Positions 5,919 through 7,949 of a stretch of DNA of 7,949 nt are shown piece after piece (the stretch's first letter is position 1; the number at the start of each line of letters is the position of its first letter). The translations under genes and the position numbers were made by a program. Below the pieces are notes generated by a model. It worked only from the letters and a program-made list of their open reading frames with translations, was not told the DNA's origin and did not search any database. Location of the stretch: contig DAWO01000056.1 in the NCBI GenBank assembly GCA_002509485.1, positions 9,084-17,032 on the forward strand. The letters are read 5' to 3'. Origin of the DNA: Methanolinea sp. UBA477. GTDB taxonomy: Archaea > Halobacteriota > Methanomicrobia > Methanomicrobiales > Methanospirillaceae.

Positions 5919-6110
5919 GGTACGGTTTTTTCCCAAATAATCCTGCACGAAGGCTCCGGATAACCGTCATTGTGACAGAATAAATCATCCGGAACTGGTC
6001 AGGCCGGGAAAAAACCCTTTGTCTTAAAAAACGAAAAGGACCCCGCTTTCATCATCCAACCGCGAAGAACTGTGTTTTTTGGAAAAGAGTGGTGCACTAT
6101 TTCCGGATAT

Positions 6111-6121
6111 CTTTTAAAAAC
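6111..6121 (+). promoter_or_regulatory. Probable TATA box of the histidine kinase gene
   Basis: CTTTTAAAAAC lies 34 nt before the kinase GTG. The predicted transcript start is near 6141, giving a leader of about 14 nt with no Shine-Dalgarno match. Confidence 0.4.
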
Positions 6122-6154
6122 ACATTTATTCACATAAAAAAATGATTCATCATC

Positions 6155-7949
6155 GTGATTCTCCAGGGACGAGTGGTCATAATCTTTCTCGTGATAGCTC
6201 TCCTGGTTCTGGCAGTGATAGGTGGTGTTCTACCCTCGACCCTGCACAAGCAGAACCTCGACACCGTCGCAGAGAACTCCATGGACCAGCTCAGGCATAT
6301 CGACCTGGGTCATATGCACCCTTATACGAAGCGTCAGCTACGATGTCCTGGAGCTGTCCATCAATGAAAAAGTCCAGGATCCTGATGATGCCGGTTTTAC
6401 GAACTTCCTGAATGCCTCTGAAGATACATTCGAGTATTCCATCGGGTCCCGTGAACAGGAGATCATCGACATATTCAGGGATTACCAGTCGACGCACCCG
6501 TATGTCAACTCGGTCTACATGGGAAGAGAGAATGGTGCATTTGTCCGGGCATATCCACGAGCCCGGCCTTCGCAGTATGACCCGAGGGATCGCCCATGGT
6601 ATACCCTTGCCGCCAGCCATCCCGGGCAGGTGAGCATGACCGAGCCCTGTAGATCGGTCACGACCCCGGACGTAAATATCGGTCTCGCAACCCCACTCCT
6701 TCATGAAAACGGGACCCTGTACGGCGTCGTCGGCGCCGACATCACGCTTGCCAACCTGACTGATTATATCTCTGAATTCAATATGGCACATAGAGGTGAG
6801 ATGATTCTCACTGACAGGTCAGGCATAATCCTCGCTGCACGGGATTCCTCGTTTCTCTTCGGCAATGTCAGTGAAATCCTGGAGGAGCAGACGGCAACGT
6901 TTCTTGTATCACCTGATGGCGTCCTCGTCCTGGACGGATCGTACCTGATATACACAACCTCGCCGGAACTTGGCTGGAAGATCGGTTCTTTTGTCCCGTT
7001 CGAAAGCATCGAAGAAGAGATCAATGAATCGATAACAGGAATACTCCTGTTCGTGTTCCTGGCTCTCATACTGCTCTCTGCAATAACGCTCATGGCTCTC
7101 CATTACACGGTGATACGACCTCTCAGGAATCTGACGGATGTGAGTGAAAAGATCGCGGGAACCGGAGAACTGGACCAGGAGATACAGACAGGGGGGGGCA
7201 GGAGAGATCGGAATCCTCGCCGGTTCGTTCAAGGCGATGGTCGAGAAGATTCATACCGAAGAGAAAGAGCGAAAGAAAGCAATCAGGGAACTGGAAGAAT
7301 ACCGCGACCACCTGGAAGATATCGTCGATGAGCGCACCTGCGAACTGGAACAGGCAAAAGAGGCCGCCGAATCTGCAGACCGGCTCAAGTCCGTATTTCT
7401 TGCCACGATGTCCCACGAGCTCCGCACACCCCTCAACTCGATCATAGGATTTACCGGCATCCTTCTCCAGGAACTTGCCGGGCCCCTGAACGAAGAGCAG
7501 GCAAAACAGCTTGGCATGGTGGCAGAGAGCGCCGATCACCTGCTTGCCCTGATAAATGACGTGCTGGATATCTCCAAGATCGAAGCGGGACAACTCAAGA
7601 TCGAAGACGAGATATTCGAGATCGGGCCACTGCTCGAAGAAGTGATGCATACGGTCAGGCCCATGGCCGAAGCGAAAGGCCTTGACCTGAAACTCACGGT
7701 TTCACCCGGTGGGAGCACTGTCAGGGCTGACAGACGCAGAGTGGAACAGGTCCTTCTCAACCTGCTCTCGAACGCCGTCAAGTTCACCGAGAAAGGGTAT
7801 ATAATGACAGAATGCTCACGAGAGGGCGATTCAGTCCTGGTCCGTGTAAAGGATACAGGAATTGGGATTGCAAAAGAGGACCAGGAAGAGCTCTTCAAGC
7901 CATTCACCCAGATCGAGACCGGGCTTACCCGGCAGTACGAGGGGACGGG
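6155..7949 (+). CDS. Membrane sensor histidine kinase (Cache-HAMP-HisKA-HATPase), two frame breaks, cut by window end
   Basis: Read through two frame changes, this is one sensor kinase. Frame one (from GTG 6155) gives a membrane helix (residues 7-26) and VAENSMDQLRHIDLG. From about 6327 the next frame gives the extracellular double-Cache domain, with THPYVNSVYMGRENGAFVR, YDPRDRPWY, GVVGADITLANLTDYIS and GWKIGSFVP. A second membrane helix follows (about 7033-7116), then HAMP from VIRPLRNLTDVSEKIAG. From 7191-7200 the third frame gives the HAMP end (GEIGILAGSFKAM), a coiled coil, the H-box MSHELRTPLN (phospho-accepting His codon at 7414), the N-box LLNLLSNAVKFTEKG, the G1-box DTGIGI (7852-7869) and the F-box LFKPFTQIE. 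The G2-box lies beyond the edge. It should sense a small extracellular molecule and phosphorylate a response regulator, neither visible here. An in-frame TGA at 6143-6145 limits the start. As written it would not make a working kinase. Confidence 0.88.
6311..6330 (+). other. First frame break in the histidine kinase
   Basis: The membrane-anchor frame reads HIDLGH up to 6313 and then drifts into a nonsense tail stopping at 6367. The Cache frame becomes convincing from CGA at 6327 (RSVSYDVLELS). The needed change is one base too many (or two too few) between these points. No homopolymer longer than three bases lies here. Confidence 0.75.
7191..7198 (+). repeat. G8 homopolymer at the second kinase frame break
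   Basis: Eight consecutive G's sit inside the HAMP coding region. With seven G's the sequence reads EIQTGGAGEIGILAGSF continuously; with eight, the frame turns into an Arg-rich tail that stops at 7331. Confidence 0.9.

Larger units (their letters stand above)
5256..6154. other. Long region without a convincing protein gene
   Basis: About 900 bp separate the permease from the histidine kinase. Besides the items listed separately, I see a TATA-like TTTATAA at 5439-5445 and a 23-codon reading frame at 5476-5547 (MGCALISLIPVP...) with GAGG 7 nt upstream; its support is poor. There is an AT-rich stretch at 5550-5590 containing a GATTTAA/TTAAATC inverted repeat. AGATCCG occurs twice, 14 bp apart, at 5662-5668 and 5676-5682. 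CGGGTT/AACCCG form an inverted repeat at 5841-5866. Several A or T runs lie between 6000 and 6130. Short open frames on both strands overlap each other, and none has a recognisable domain. Confidence 0.5.

Overview
The window looks like a piece of a mesophilic, moderately GC-rich euryarchaeal genome. The best fit is a methanogen of the Methanomicrobiales type, though no marker gene proves this. The support is: archaeal TATA-box promoters (several with a purine-rich BRE-like flank), a type IV pilin with an archaeal Pilin_N (DUF1628) N-terminus, a LEA14/WHy-type protein, and a Cache-HAMP-HisKA membrane histidine kinase of the kind those genomes carry in large numbers. The taxonomic call is inference.

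Layout, left to right. Positions 1-125 (minus) hold the first 41 codons of a LEA14-like (WHy domain) protein running off the left edge. A HIT-family hydrolase (343-717, minus) and a Sir2 NAD-dependent protein deacetylase (932-1684, plus) are divergent around a shared TATA-rich site near 802-815. A convergent gap (1685-1979) holds a start-less, protein-like minus-strand fragment. A secreted or pilin-like protein (1980-2804, minus) follows, divergent from the main operon.

The operon at 3030-5255 is a PadR-family repressor followed by a DrrA-like ABC ATPase and a DrrB-like ABC-2 permease. This is the classic arrangement of a PadR-controlled multidrug exporter. The junctions are tight (1-nt stop/start overlap, then a 3-nt gap), so the three genes are probably transcribed together. 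The PadR reading frame breaks near 3333-3345, and its C-terminal half lies in the next frame, ending exactly at the ATPase start.

Positions 5256-6154 contain no convincing protein gene. They do contain a promoter-like site, stem-loops and a T7 tract that together suggest a roughly 205-nt structured transcript (5647-5851). An alternative is a decayed small lipoprotein gene on the other strand. From 6155 to the right edge is a Cache-HAMP histidine kinase broken by two frame changes, one of them exactly at a run of eight G's (7191-7198).

All three clear frame breaks (one in PadR, two in the kinase) need the same correction, one surplus base. That points first to sequencing or assembly insertions. 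True decay, or switching at the G tract, remains possible. No CRISPR array, IS element, tRNA or rRNA was seen.
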